Source: DAHUYF01 sp035623985
GTDB lineage: Bacteria; Pseudomonadota; Alphaproteobacteria; ATCC43930; CGMCC-115725
Assembly: GCA_035623985.1 (NCBI GenBank)
Contig: DASPSJ010000097.1
Location: 1 to 64,000 of the forward strand
DNA length: 64,000 bases
Direction: 5' to 3'
The translations under genes and the position numbers were made by a program. Under the pieces are notes generated by a model that saw only the letters and a list, made by a program, of their open reading frames with translations, searched no databases and had not been told where the DNA came from. This document shows, piece by piece, positions 25,663 through 34,586 of this stretch (the first letter of the stretch is position 1; every line of letters begins with the position of its first letter).

Positions 25663-26645
25663 GCCCCCAGCCGCTGCTGGCGATCGAGGATCTCTCGGTC
25701 GAGCTTGCGACCGAGCGCGGGCCGTTGCGCGCCGTCTCGGGCGTCAACCTGTCGCTCGCGCCGAGCCGGAGCCTCGGCATCGTCGGCGAGTCCGGCTCGG
25801 GCAAGACCATGCTGTCGCGCGCCGTCCTGCGGCTCCTGCCGGCAAACGCCAAGGTCACCGGCGCTGCGCGCTTCGAGGGGCGCGACCTCTTCCTTTTGCC
25901 GCGCGAGGCGCTGCGCCGGCTGCGCGGCCGCGAGCTGGCCGTCGTCTTTCAGGACCCGATGACCTCGCTCAACCCGGTGCTCAGCGTCGGCGGCCAGATC
26001 GCCGAGGCTTTGCGCGAGCATCTGGGATTGGGGCCGCGGGCGGCGATGGCGCGCGCCGTGGCGCTGCTCGCCGAAGTCGGCATTCCCGAGCCCGAGCGCC
26101 GCGCCCGCCAGTACCCGCATCAGCTTTCGGGCGGCATGCGCCAGCGGGTGGCGATCGCCATCGCGCTTTCCTGCGAGCCGCGCCTGCTCATCGCCGACGA
26201 GCCGACGACGGCGCTCGACGTCACCGTGCAGGCGCAGATCCTCGATCTCCTGGCGCGCGAGCGGCAGATGCGGCAGATGGCGATGATCCTCATCACCCAT
26301 GACCTCGGCATCGTCGCCGGCCGCACCGACGAGGTGGCGGTGATGTATGCCGGCCGCATCGTCGAGCGGGCGCCGACGCGCGCCCTCTTCAAAGAAATGC
26401 GCAGCCCCTATGCCGAGGCGCTGATGGCGGCGATTCCGAAGCTGCGTGCCGCGCCGCATACGAGGCTCGCGGCGATCGGCGGCGCGCCTCCCGATCCGAC
26501 GCGGCTGCCGCGCGGCTGCGCCTTCAGTCCGCGCTGTCGCTACGCCCGGGAGCGCTGTCGCGCCGAGGCGCCGGCGCTGGCGGGCGAGACCGGCGATCAC
26601 GCCTATGCCTGCTGGTTCCCGCTGCCGGACCAGAGCGAGGCGTGA
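25659..26645 (+). CDS. ABC transporter ATP-binding protein, OppD/DppD type
   Basis: A 328-residue cytoplasmic ATPase of the Opp/Dpp importer. Walker A is GESGSGKT near residue 43, the Q-loop is VVFQDPMTSLNP, the signature is LSGGMRQRVAIA, and Walker B is LLIADEPTTALD, followed by the H-loop THDLGIV. The C-terminal oligopeptide extension has the Cys-rich region GCAFSPRCRYARERC found in this subfamily, which can bind an iron-sulphur cluster. The start is GTG at 25659 overlapping the permease stop. It partners the OppF-type ATPase at 26645. Confidence 0.93.
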   Translation: MSPQPLLAIEDLSVELATERGPLRAVSGVNLSLAPSRSLGIVGESGSGKTMLSRAVLRLLPANAKVTGAARFEGRDLFLLPREALRRLRGRELAVVFQDPMTSLNPVLSVGGQIAEALREHLGLGPRAAMARAVALLAEVGIPEPERRARQYPHQLSGGMRQRVAIAIALSCEPRLLIADEPTTALDVTVQAQILDLLARERQMRQMAMILITHDLGIVAGRTDEVAVMYAGRIVERAPTRALFKEMRSPYAEALMAAIPKLRAAPHTRLAAIGGAPPDPTRLPRGCAFSPRCRYARERCRAEAPALAGETGDHAYACWFPLPDQSEA

Positions 26646-27643
26646 TGGCGGGCGGCGGCAGGGCGCAGCTCCGCGCGGAGAAGATGCTGCTGAGCGTCGA
26701 GGGCCTCGTCGTCGAATACGGCACGGGCGCCCACCGCATCCATGCCGTCTCCGACGTCAGCTTCGACGTCCGGCGCGGCGAGACTTTGGGGCTGGTCGGC
26801 GAGAGCGGCTGCGGCAAGTCGACGCTCGGGCGCGCCGTGCTGCGGCTCTTCCGTCCCAAATCGGGCAAGGTGGTGTTCGACGGCACCGACCTTGCCGCCG
26901 CGGGCGGCGAGCAGCTTCGGCGCCTGCGCCGCCGCTTGCAGCTCATTTTTCAGGACCCGATCGCCTCGCTCAATCCGCGCCGGCGTGTCGGCGACATCAT
27001 CGCCGAGCCGCTGATCATCGCCGGGGTCAAGGACGCGGCCGAGCGTGCGCGGCGCGTGCGCGCGGTGCTGCAAGCGGTGGGGCTCGATCCCGACCTCGTC
27101 CTGCGCCGCCGGCCGCATGAATTCTCCGGCGGCCAGTGCCAGCGCATCTCGATCGCCCGCGCCTTGGTGCTCGAGCCCGACCTCGTCATCTGCGACGAGC
27201 CGGTCTCGGCGCTCGACGTGTCGATCCGCGCGCAGATCCTGAACCTGCTGGAGGACATGAAGGCGCGCTACGGCCTCACGCTCATCTTCATCGCCCATGA
27301 CCTCGCGGTGGTAAAGGCGGTGAGCGACCGCATCGCGGTCATGTATCTCGGCAGGCTCTGCGAGATCGGCCCGGCCGAGCAGGTGTTCGAGCATCCCGCC
27401 CATCCCTATACCTCGGTGCTGCTCCAGGCCATACCGCTGCCCGACCCCGACGCGGCACTGCCGGAGAGCGCGGTGCCGGGCGAGCCGCCCTCGCCGATCG
27501 CGCCGCCCTCGGGCTGCCGCTTCCGCACGCGCTGTCCGCTTGCCCGGCAGCGCTGCGCCGAAGAGGAGCCGGCGATGCGCGAGATCCGCCTGGGACAATT
27601 CGTCGCCTGCCACTTCACGACCGGCGACCTCGCGACTAGATAG
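26645..27643 (+). CDS. ABC transporter ATP-binding protein, OppF/DppF type
   Basis: A 332-residue second ATPase of the Opp/Dpp importer. Walker A is GESGCGKST, the Q-loop is IFQDPIASLNP, the signature is FSGGQCQRISIA, Walker B is LVICDEPVSALD, and the H-loop is FIAHDLAVV. The C-terminal Cys-containing region GCRFRTRCPLARQRC matches OppD. The ATG at 26645 overlaps the last base of the upstream stop (TGATG); GTG at 26642 is possible. The next gene, a Xi-class glutathione transferase, starts only 5 bp later, so it belongs to the operon. Confidence 0.93.
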   Translation: MAGGGRAQLRAEKMLLSVEGLVVEYGTGAHRIHAVSDVSFDVRRGETLGLVGESGCGKSTLGRAVLRLFRPKSGKVVFDGTDLAAAGGEQLRRLRRRLQLIFQDPIASLNPRRRVGDIIAEPLIIAGVKDAAERARRVRAVLQAVGLDPDLVLRRRPHEFSGGQCQRISIARALVLEPDLVICDEPVSALDVSIRAQILNLLEDMKARYGLTLIFIAHDLAVVKAVSDRIAVMYLGRLCEIGPAEQVFEHPAHPYTSVLLQAIPLPDPDAALPESAVPGEPPSPIAPPSGCRFRTRCPLARQRCAEEEPAMREIRLGQFVACHFTTGDLATR

Positions 27644-27648
27644 GAACG

Positions 27649-28587
27649 ATGGGCATCCTGATCGACGGCCAATGGCGTGACGATTGGTACTACACCGAGC
27701 GGACCGGCGGCGCTTTCGAGCGGCCGGTCACCACCTTCCGCCGCTGGGTCACCGCCGACGGCAGCTCCGGATTTCCCGCCGCCGCCGGCCGCTATCACCT
27801 CTTTCTTGCGGTCGCCTGCCCCTGGTGCCACCGCACGCAGTTGTTCCGCCGGTTGAAGCGGCTCCAGGGCGTCATCTCCGTCAGCTTTTTCGAGCCGTTG
27901 ATGCTGGAGAACGGCTGGACCTTCGCCGCGCCCGATCCGCTGACGGGCGCGCGCCATGCCTATGAGATCTATCTGCGCGCGGATCCCGGCTATAGCGGCC
28001 GCGCCAGCGTGCCGATCCTCTGGGACAAGGAGACGCGGACGATCGTCAGCAACGAATCCGCCGACATCATCCGCATGCTCAACCGCGCCTTCGACGCCTT
28101 CACCGACGACCGCACCGACTATTACCCGCCCGAGCTTGCCGCGGAGATCGACGCGCTCAACCAGCGCATCTACGACACCGTCAACAACGGCGTCTACAAG
28201 GCCGGCTTCGCCACGCGGCAGGAGCCCTATGAAAAGGCGGTGAAGGCGCTCTTCGACACCCTGGACTGGCTCGAGGAGCGCCTCTCGCGCCGACGTTACC
28301 TCTTGGGCGACCGCCTCACCGAGGCGGATTGGCGCCTCTTCCCGACCTTGGCGCGGTTCGACGCCGTCTATTACGGCCATTTCAAATGCAATCTCCGCCA
28401 TCTCTGGGACTATCCCCAGCTTTGGGACTACGCGCGGGCGCTCTATCGGCAGCCCGGCGTGGCGGAGACGGTCGATCTCGAGAATTTCAAGACGCATTAT
28501 TACGGCAGCCAGCGCCGCATCAATCCGAGCGGCGTGGTCCCGCTCGGGCCGAGGATCGATTTCACGCTCCCCACGACGCGCGGCTGA
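27649..28587 (+). CDS. Xi-class glutathione transferase (glutathionyl-hydroquinone reductase)
   Basis: A 312-residue protein of the ECM4/YqjG family, cytoplasmic, which uses glutathione to reduce glutathionyl-hydroquinones and similar conjugates. The catalytic Cys is in VACPWCHRTQ (most relatives have CPWA, so the second Cys is a variant). SVPILWD and the glutathione contact region SNESADIIRML follow, then the all-helical domain with NNGVYKAGFA and LTEADWRLFPTL, both strong family markers. It starts 5 bp after the OppF-type gene, so it is co-transcribed with the importer. This suggests processing of an imported quinone or thiol conjugate, an inference. Confidence 0.9.
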   Translation: MGILIDGQWRDDWYYTERTGGAFERPVTTFRRWVTADGSSGFPAAAGRYHLFLAVACPWCHRTQLFRRLKRLQGVISVSFFEPLMLENGWTFAAPDPLTGARHAYEIYLRADPGYSGRASVPILWDKETRTIVSNESADIIRMLNRAFDAFTDDRTDYYPPELAAEIDALNQRIYDTVNNGVYKAGFATRQEPYEKAVKALFDTLDWLEERLSRRRYLLGDRLTEADWRLFPTLARFDAVYYGHFKCNLRHLWDYPQLWDYARALYRQPGVAETVDLENFKTHYYGSQRRINPSGVVPLGPRIDFTLPTTRG

Positions 28588-28594
28588 GCCGCGA

Positions 28595-28611
28595 TCGGCG
28601 GATTCCGCCGA
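28595..28611 (+). terminator. Hairpin after the Opp / Xi-GST operon
   Basis: TCGGCGG (28595-28601) pairs with CCGCCGA (28605-28611) around ATT, 8 bases after the GST stop. It is a short GC-rich stem without a T-run; a modest terminator or mRNA end. Confidence 0.35.
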
Positions 28612-28702
28612 GGTTCATGCCGCCGGGAAGCCCAGCGCCACGACGCTGTGCATCACCGGAAAAAGCCGCTATCCACGCTGGCAGGACAGCAAGGAGCCTC
28701 CC

Positions 28703-29488
28703 ATGCCAGCATCGCCGGTCAGCATCGAGCGCAAGGGCCGCATCGCCACCATTCGCTTCGATCTCGGCGACGGCAAGAACGCGCTGTCGCGCGCCGTCCT
28801 GCGCGATCTCACCGCCGCGGCGCGCTCCTTCGAGGACGACACCGAGACCTCGGCGATCGTGCTCGCCGGCGCCGCCGAGGTCTTCACCCTGGGCTTCGAC
28901 CTGCGCGAGGCCGCGATCGAGGGGCTCGGCCTTGCCGAGCGGCGGCGGCTCCAGGCGCTGGGCCCGCGGCTCTGCCGCGCCTGGGAGGCGCTGGAGCCCA
29001 TGACCTTCGCCGCCATCGAAGGCTGGTGCGTCGGCGGCGGCGTGGCGCTGGTGGCGGCGCTCGACCTGCGCATCGCCGGCGCCGGCGCGCGCTTCTACGT
29101 GCCGGAGATCGAGCGCGGCATGAATATGAGCTGGCAATCGGTGCCGCGGCTCGTCGCCCTCATGGGACCGGCGCGCACCAAGCGGCTCACCGTCATGGCC
29201 GAGCGCATCGACGCCGAGCGCGGCCGCGATTGGGGCCTGGTCGATGAGATCGCGCCGGCCGGCGGCGCGTTCGAGGCGGCGATGGCGATGGCGGAGCGGG
29301 TGGCGGCGCTGCCGCCGGTGCAGGTGCGCATGTGCAAGGAAGGGGTCAACGCCGCCAGCACCGCGCTCCACCATGCCGTGAGCTTCATGGACCGCGACCA
29401 ATACGCGCTCGCCGCGCAATCGGAGGATTACCGCGAAGGCGTGCGCGCCTTCCTCGAGAAGCGGCCGCCGCGCTATACCGGACGATAG
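28703..29488 (+). CDS. Enoyl-CoA hydratase/isomerase family protein
   Basis: A 261-residue crotonase-fold enzyme, cytoplasmic, acting on acyl-CoA thioesters. The first oxyanion-hole segment is VFTLGFDLREA. The second is IEGWCVGGGVALVAALDLRIA, the family signature. FYVPEIERGM follows, where Glu could be one catalytic acid. AAQSEDYREGVRAFLEKRPPRY is the usual C-terminal helix. AGGAG lies upstream of the ATG at 28703. It is a single gene between the Opp operon and a methyltransferase gene. Its stop codon abuts a two-hairpin repeat. Hydratase and isomerase activities are not separable from sequence. Confidence 0.88.
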   Translation: MPASPVSIERKGRIATIRFDLGDGKNALSRAVLRDLTAAARSFEDDTETSAIVLAGAAEVFTLGFDLREAAIEGLGLAERRRLQALGPRLCRAWEALEPMTFAAIEGWCVGGGVALVAALDLRIAGAGARFYVPEIERGMNMSWQSVPRLVALMGPARTKRLTVMAERIDAERGRDWGLVDEIAPAGGAFEAAMAMAERVAALPPVQVRMCKEGVNAASTALHHAVSFMDRDQYALAAQSEDYREGVRAFLEKRPPRYTGR

Positions 29489-29557
29489 GCGAACGCCCGC
29501 AGGGCGTTCGTCCGCGGCGGCGTCAGCGGTTTGCAGAGCAAACCGCGGCAGCCGCAC
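29486..29557 (+). repeat. Stop-anchored two-hairpin intergenic repeat, copy A
   Basis: The element begins at the enoyl-CoA hydratase stop TAG. Hairpin 2 is CGAACGCCC / GGGCGTTCG with a GCA loop. A conserved linker GGCGGCGTCAGC leads into hairpin 1, GCGGTTTGC / GCAAACCGC with an AGA loop, closed outside by GCGGC / GCCGC, ending in GCCGCAC. The copies at 30664, 30765 and 41191 share linker and hairpin 1 and vary hairpin 2 with compensating changes. Confidence 0.75.
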
Positions 29558-29591
29558 GGATTGGACGAGCACGACCTTCCAGGGAGCGATC

Positions 29592-30644
29592 ATGCAGCCG
29601 ACTCTTTCCGCCCAAGATTTCGCCAGGAAGCTGCTGGGCATCTATACCGGCGGCGTGCTGACCAAGATGATCGATATCGGCCAGCAGACCGGCTTGTTCG
29701 AGACGGCGGCCCAGGGGCCCGGCACCAGCCGGCAGCTCGCGGAGCGAGCGGGCCTCAACGAGCGCTATGTGCGGGAATGGCTGGGCGCCATGGCGACGAG
29801 CGGCATCTTCACCTATGACGCGACGCAGCAGACCTATGCCCTGCCGCCGGAGCACGCGCTGTCGCTCACCGGCGCGGGGGCGCGCAACATCTCGCCGTTG
29901 AGCGGCGTCATCGATCATTTCGGCCAGCATTTGAAGAAGCTGGTGCGCTGCTTCCGCGAGGGCGGCGGCATTCCTTATGACGACTACCGGCCGGACTTCA
30001 CCTGCCACATGGACGCCTCCTGGCGGCGCATCTATGACGAGCTGCTGATCGACGGCTTTCTCGGGCGGGTCGAGGGTCTCGACCGGCGGCTCGCCGCCGG
30101 CATCAGCGTGCTCGATGTCGGCTGCGGCAGCGGCCATGCGGTCAACGTCATGGCGCAACACTATCCGCGATCGAGCTTCGTCGGCTACGACATCGCCGAG
30201 GACGCAATCGCCGACGGCACGGCGGAGTCCCGCCGCATGGGCTTGACGAACGCGCGCTTTGCGGTGCTCGACGTGGCGACGCTGCCGGCGACGCCGCGCT
30301 TCGATCTCATCACCGCCTTCGACGCCATTCACGATCAGCTCGACCCCGCCGCGGTGCTGCGGCACATCCGCGACGCACTCGCCGAGGACGGCACTTTCCT
30401 GATGATCGATTTCAAATTTTCGAGCAGCGTCGACGGCAATATCGGCAATCCCTTCGCCCCGCTCTATTACGGCATCAGCCTGATGCATTGCGTGACGGTG
30501 TCGCTCGCCTATGGCGGCGCCGGCCTCGGCGCGGTCTGGGGGATCGAGAAGGCCAAGGCGATGCTGGCGGAAGCGGGTTTCTCGGGGGTCGAGGTGCTGG
30601 ATTCGCCGCGGCCGCAGAATTGCATTTATGTGTGTCGGAAATAG
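29592..30644 (+). CDS. Class I SAM-dependent methyltransferase with N-terminal winged helix
   Basis: A 350-residue methyltransferase resembling Rv2258c-type proteins. The N-terminal winged-helix dimerisation domain (TSRQLAERAGLNERYVREWLGAM) is followed by the Rossmann methyltransferase core from about residue 170. SAM motif I is VLDVGCGSGHAV, motif II is FVGYDIAEDAI and motif IV is FDLITAFDAIHD. A late Cys in RPQNCIYVCRK closes the chain. It is cytoplasmic and the substrate is unknown; relatives methylate small molecules. It lies alone between two copies of the two-hairpin repeat, copy A upstream and copies B/C downstream. Confidence 0.87.
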   Translation: MQPTLSAQDFARKLLGIYTGGVLTKMIDIGQQTGLFETAAQGPGTSRQLAERAGLNERYVREWLGAMATSGIFTYDATQQTYALPPEHALSLTGAGARNISPLSGVIDHFGQHLKKLVRCFREGGGIPYDDYRPDFTCHMDASWRRIYDELLIDGFLGRVEGLDRRLAAGISVLDVGCGSGHAVNVMAQHYPRSSFVGYDIAEDAIADGTAESRRMGLTNARFAVLDVATLPATPRFDLITAFDAIHDQLDPAAVLRHIRDALAEDGTFLMIDFKFSSSVDGNIGNPFAPLYYGISLMHCVTVSLAYGGAGLGAVWGIEKAKAMLAEAGFSGVEVLDSPRPQNCIYVCRK

Positions 30645-30663
30645 ATCGAGAATAGCCCGGTCG

Positions 30664-30732
30664 GTGCGGCTCTCGCGGTTTGCTCCGCAAACCGCTGACG
30701 CCGCCCTCGATAAGCGCTACGCGCTTACGAGG
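30664..30732 (-). repeat. Stop-anchored two-hairpin intergenic repeat, copy B
   Basis: Read on the minus strand: hairpin 2 is TAAGCGC / GCGCTTA with outer CCTC / GAGG pairs, then linker GGCGGCGTCAGC, hairpin 1 GCGGTTTGC / GCAAACCGC and terminal GCCGCAC. A TAA occupies the place where copy C has its functional TGA, but no gene is recognisable before it. It forms a 101-bp direct tandem with copy C; both carry CGAGAATAGCCCG at the outer edge (30647 and 30748). Confidence 0.75.
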
Positions 30733-30764
30733 CGCTCACCTGAACGCCGAGAATAGCCCGCCCT

Positions 30765-30833
30765 GTGCGGCTCCCGCGGTTTGCTGCGCAAACCGCTGAC
30801 GCCGCCCCCGATGAGCGCTGCGCGCTCACGGGG
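30765..30833 (-). repeat. Stop-anchored two-hairpin intergenic repeat, copy C
   Basis: Read on the minus strand: hairpin 2 is TGAGCGC / GCGCTCA with outer CCCC / GGGG pairs, and its TGA is the stop codon of the Ssu-type permease gene. Linker GGCGGCGTCAGC, hairpin 1 GCGGTTTGC / GCAAACCGC and GCCGCAC follow. Relative to copy B, one inner pair changes A-T to G-C and one outer pair changes T-A to C-G, so the pairing is conserved. Confidence 0.8.
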
Positions 30834-31646
30834 ACTTCCACGGGACGAGCCAGCGCTCGAGGGCGTTCAGGAGATGCGTCAGCAGGAAGCCGATCAGCGC
30901 GATCATGAAGAGCCCGACATACATGGCGTTGACGTCGAGGATCTCCCAGGCGTTCCAGATGAGATAGCCGAGGCCGCTGCGCGCGCCCAGCATCTCGGAA
31001 ATGGCGATGAGGATCAGCCCGAGGCCGACGCCGAGCTTGATGCCGGTCATGATGAAGGGCAGCGCGCCGGGCAGCGCGATGGTGCGGAACACCTGCCAGC
31101 GGCTCGCTTGGTAGTTCCGTCCGACGTCGAGATAGATCCGGTTGATCTCGAGCACGCCGGTGACCGCGTTCATCGCCACCGGAAAGAACACGCCGATCGC
31201 CACCATCACCACCTTCGACGCCTCGCCGAGGCCGAAGATCAGCAGGATGAGCGGCATGATCGCGCTTTTGGGGATCGGGTATGTCGCGGCGATGAGCGGC
31301 TCGACGATGGCGCGCAACGCCGGCGAGAGGCCCATCGCGATGCCGAGGCCGAGAGCGGGGATGCCGCCCACGAGAAAGCCCCAGAACAGGCGGATGAGGC
31401 TCGCCTCGGTGTGCAGCCACAGCTCGCCCGACCGCGCCATGCTCCAGAGCGTCGCCGCGACGCTGCTCGGCGCTGGAAAGAAGCGCGCATCGACGACGCC
31501 GAGGCGCACCGAGATCTCCCAGAGGACCAGCAGCGCCAGCGGCGAGGCGATGCTGAGCAGGCGATAGCCCTGAGCGGCGAGTAGGCTTTCCTCGTCGAGC
31601 CGGTCTTCCGCCGGCGGCGGAAGCGGCGTCATGGCGCCTTCGACGC

Positions 31647-31650
<4 letters not shown>
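30826..31650 (-). CDS. ABC transporter permease (SsuC/TauC type)
   Basis: A 274-residue inner-membrane permease of the nitrate/sulfonate/taurine importer family. A first membrane helix (LLSIASPLALLVLWEIS) is followed by RFFPAPSSVAATLW, and about five more helices. The EAA loop is ASRWQVFRTIALPGALPFIMTG. The ATG at 31650 overlaps the ATPase stop (ATGA), with GAGG upstream; ATG 31632 is an alternative. The stop codon lies inside the stem of repeat copy C. It is the last gene of a four-gene leftward operon: binding protein, ring-cleavage-like dioxygenase, ATPase, permease. Confidence 0.9.
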
Positions 31651-32449
<799 letters not shown>

Positions 32450-32450
<1 letters not shown>

Positions 32451-33355
32451 CACCGCTGCACGCCGCCATATTGCCGGATGCCGGAGGCGAGCGCCCATTC
32501 GGCGAACCATTCCGGCGATTGCGGCATCTCGCGCGGCTGCCAGGCGGCGGTGAGCGCATCCATGTCGGCGAAATACTCCACCGAGCCGCCGCAGGGATTC
32601 CTGAAGTACCAGAAATAGCAGGAGGAGATGACGTGCCGGCCGGGACCGATATGCGTCTCCCATCCGCGCTCGGCGAAGGCGAGGCCGCCGCCGAACACTT
32701 CGTGCACGTCGTGCACCTCGAAGGCGAGGTGGTGGAAATGCGCGGCGCCGTCCGGGCTTTGCAGCAGGAAAAGCTGGTGATGGTCCGCTTCGGCGCGGCC
32801 GCGCAGGAAGACGCCGCGCCCGGGATAGCGGTCGGAGAGCCAGAAGCCCAGCGTGCCGCGATAGAAATCCTCCGCCGCCGGAATATCCGGCACCTGCAGC
32901 ACGACATGGCCGAGGCGGCGCGGACGCGCCTCTTTGTAGAAGGCGCCCACCGTGTCGAAGCGCGTGCGCCGCTCCGGCGTATTGACGGCGATCTCCACCG
33001 CCGGGAGCGGGCGGCGGCGCGTCTCCACCAGCGCCACCGCGACACCCGCGGGATCGCTGAAGAAGACGGCGCCGTCGCCATCGCGCCACACCGCCGTCCT
33101 GCCCTCGATCCGGCGCGCCAGCGCATCGAGCGCGGCGCGGCCGTCGACGCCCCAGACGATCCGGCGGGCGGTCGAGCCCGCCTCGATCGCCGGCGGCAGC
33201 GCCGGATCGTCCTTGGCGCAAAGCTCGACCGCCGTGCCGTCCGCGGCGCGGAAGACATCGCCCTCCGGCAGCAACCCCCATTCCGTGAAAAAGCGCCGGC
33301 CCAGCGCCAGATCCTCGACGCCGTAGACGACGCGCTCCAAGCCAACAATGCTCAT
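32450..33355 (-). CDS. VOC-family extradiol-dioxygenase-like protein
   Basis: A 301-residue two-module vicinal-oxygen-chelate protein, cytoplasmic, similar to catechol 2,3-dioxygenase-type enzymes. The N-terminal module (LERVVYGVEDLALGRRFFTE) is probably structural. The C-terminal module supplies candidate Fe(II) ligands: His in RRLGHVVLQV, His in HFHHLAFEV and Glu in GGSVEYFAD. Family features such as FYRGTLGFWLSDRY are present. It starts 9 bp after the binding-protein gene and overlaps the ATPase start, so it is embedded in an ABC import operon. Ring cleavage of the imported compound is the natural inference; other VOC chemistries remain possible. Confidence 0.85.
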
Positions 33356-33364
33356 GACCCCCCG

Positions 33365-34408
33365 CTAATCCCTGCGCTTGTACGGCCCGAGCGCCGCCAC
33401 CGCCGCGTCGGCGAAGGAGAGGTCGACCATGTCCTTGACGCTCGAGGCGCCCTTGAGCAGGCCGAGCGCGCCGAAGAGATCGTGATCCTGTTGCAGGCTC
33501 GCGAGGTTGACGCGGCCGTCGGGATCGACGCCGTTCGGCACCATGTCGCGATAGATCCTGGCGTCCTTGATCTTGCCGTAGCGCAGCATGATATCGATGA
33601 TCTCCGCCGCACCGGGGCCGGCGAGACGGCCGTCCGCGAGCGCGTCGTTGTAATCGCGCACCGCGCGGATATAGGCGCGCATGAAGCGCTTGGCGGTTTC
33701 CGGGTGATGGCGGATGAACTCGCCGCTATAGACCACCACCGAGAGCTGCTGGTCGGGATAGATCTCGTCGCCGCCGGCAAAGCGCACCGCCTTGCCGGCA
33801 TCGACCGCCAGCGTGGCGTTGGGCTCGGTGACGAGGGCGGCGTCAAGCGCCTTGTTCTCCAGCGCCAGCGCCAGCTCGAGTTGGCCCATATAGACGGCGT
33901 CGATGTCCTCGAGCGTGAGCCCGCCCTTCTTCAGCGCCTCGTTCAAGGTCGCGACATTGGCGCCGCCCGGGGTCGGGCTGCCGACGCGCAGGCCCTTCAA
34001 ATCGGCGAAGCTCCGGAACCGGCCGCTGTCGATGAGATCCTTGCGCACCAGCAGCGGCATGAAGCCGTAGCCTTTCGGCATCGAGCCCTTGTCGGCGACG
34101 ATCTTGATGTCGACGCCGCGCGCCACGGCATTATAGAGGCTCGCCGAGGGCGCGCCGGAGCCGACATCGAGCGCGCCGGTGGCGAGCGGCGCCACGAGCT
34201 GCGCCGTATTGGTGCCGTTGACGAACACCGCCTCGATGCCGGCATCGCGGAAATAGCCGCGGGCATCGGCGATGTAATAGGGCGCGTCGCTGGAGGCGCC
34301 GAGCACGCCGATGCGCACCTCCTCGGCTTTTGCCGCACCGGCGAGGAGCGCCAGCGCCAGCGCCGGCACCAGCCGGGCGAATGGCCGGACGGTCCTTGAC
34401 CCGATCAC
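33365..34408 (-). CDS. ABC transporter substrate-binding protein (NMT1/SsuA type)
   Basis: A 347-residue periplasmic binding protein of the nitrate/sulfonate/thiamine-precursor type. The signal peptide ends at LLAGAAKAEE (about residue 29). The mature start VRIGVLGASSDAPYYIADARGYF is the family's first segment. LVAPLATGALDVGSGAPS and KGLRVGSPTPGG follow. The start is GTG at 34408 with AGG a few bases upstream. It heads the leftward four-gene operon with a dioxygenase-like gene, ATPase and permease, and is divergent from the TPP enzyme gene across 178 bp. Aromatic rather than sulfonate ligands are suggested by the dioxygenase neighbour. Confidence 0.9.
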   Translation of the reverse strand: MIGSRTVRPFARLVPALALALLAGAAKAEEVRIGVLGASSDAPYYIADARGYFRDAGIEAVFVNGTNTAQLVAPLATGALDVGSGAPSASLYNAVARGVDIKIVADKGSMPKGYGFMPLLVRKDLIDSGRFRSFADLKGLRVGSPTPGGANVATLNEALKKGGLTLEDIDAVYMGQLELALALENKALDAALVTEPNATLAVDAGKAVRFAGGDEIYPDQQLSVVVYSGEFIRHHPETAKRFMRAYIRAVRDYNDALADGRLAGPGAAEIIDIMLRYGKIKDARIYRDMVPNGVDPDGRVNLASLQQDHDLFGALGLLKGASSVKDMVDLSFADAAVAALGPYKRRD

Positions 34409-34586
34409 CCTGAAGCCTCTGCCTCCCCGCCGCGCCTCGCCGGTTTGACGGTGCGATGGAGCGGATCCCGGGAATTACGGGCGCCGCGTCCGAGCGCGTC
34501 AAGGGCTTTCGCCGCCTTGGCCTTGACGCGCCGCCCCTTCGGGCAGGACAGTCACGCCCGATCCCGGAAACCCCGAGGAAGCAGCC

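Noticed and set aside
30647..30833. Tandem repeat considered as a CRISPR fragment
   Set aside because: There are only two units of 101 bp with conserved internal hairpins and no short repeat/unique spacer pattern; no cas gene is present.
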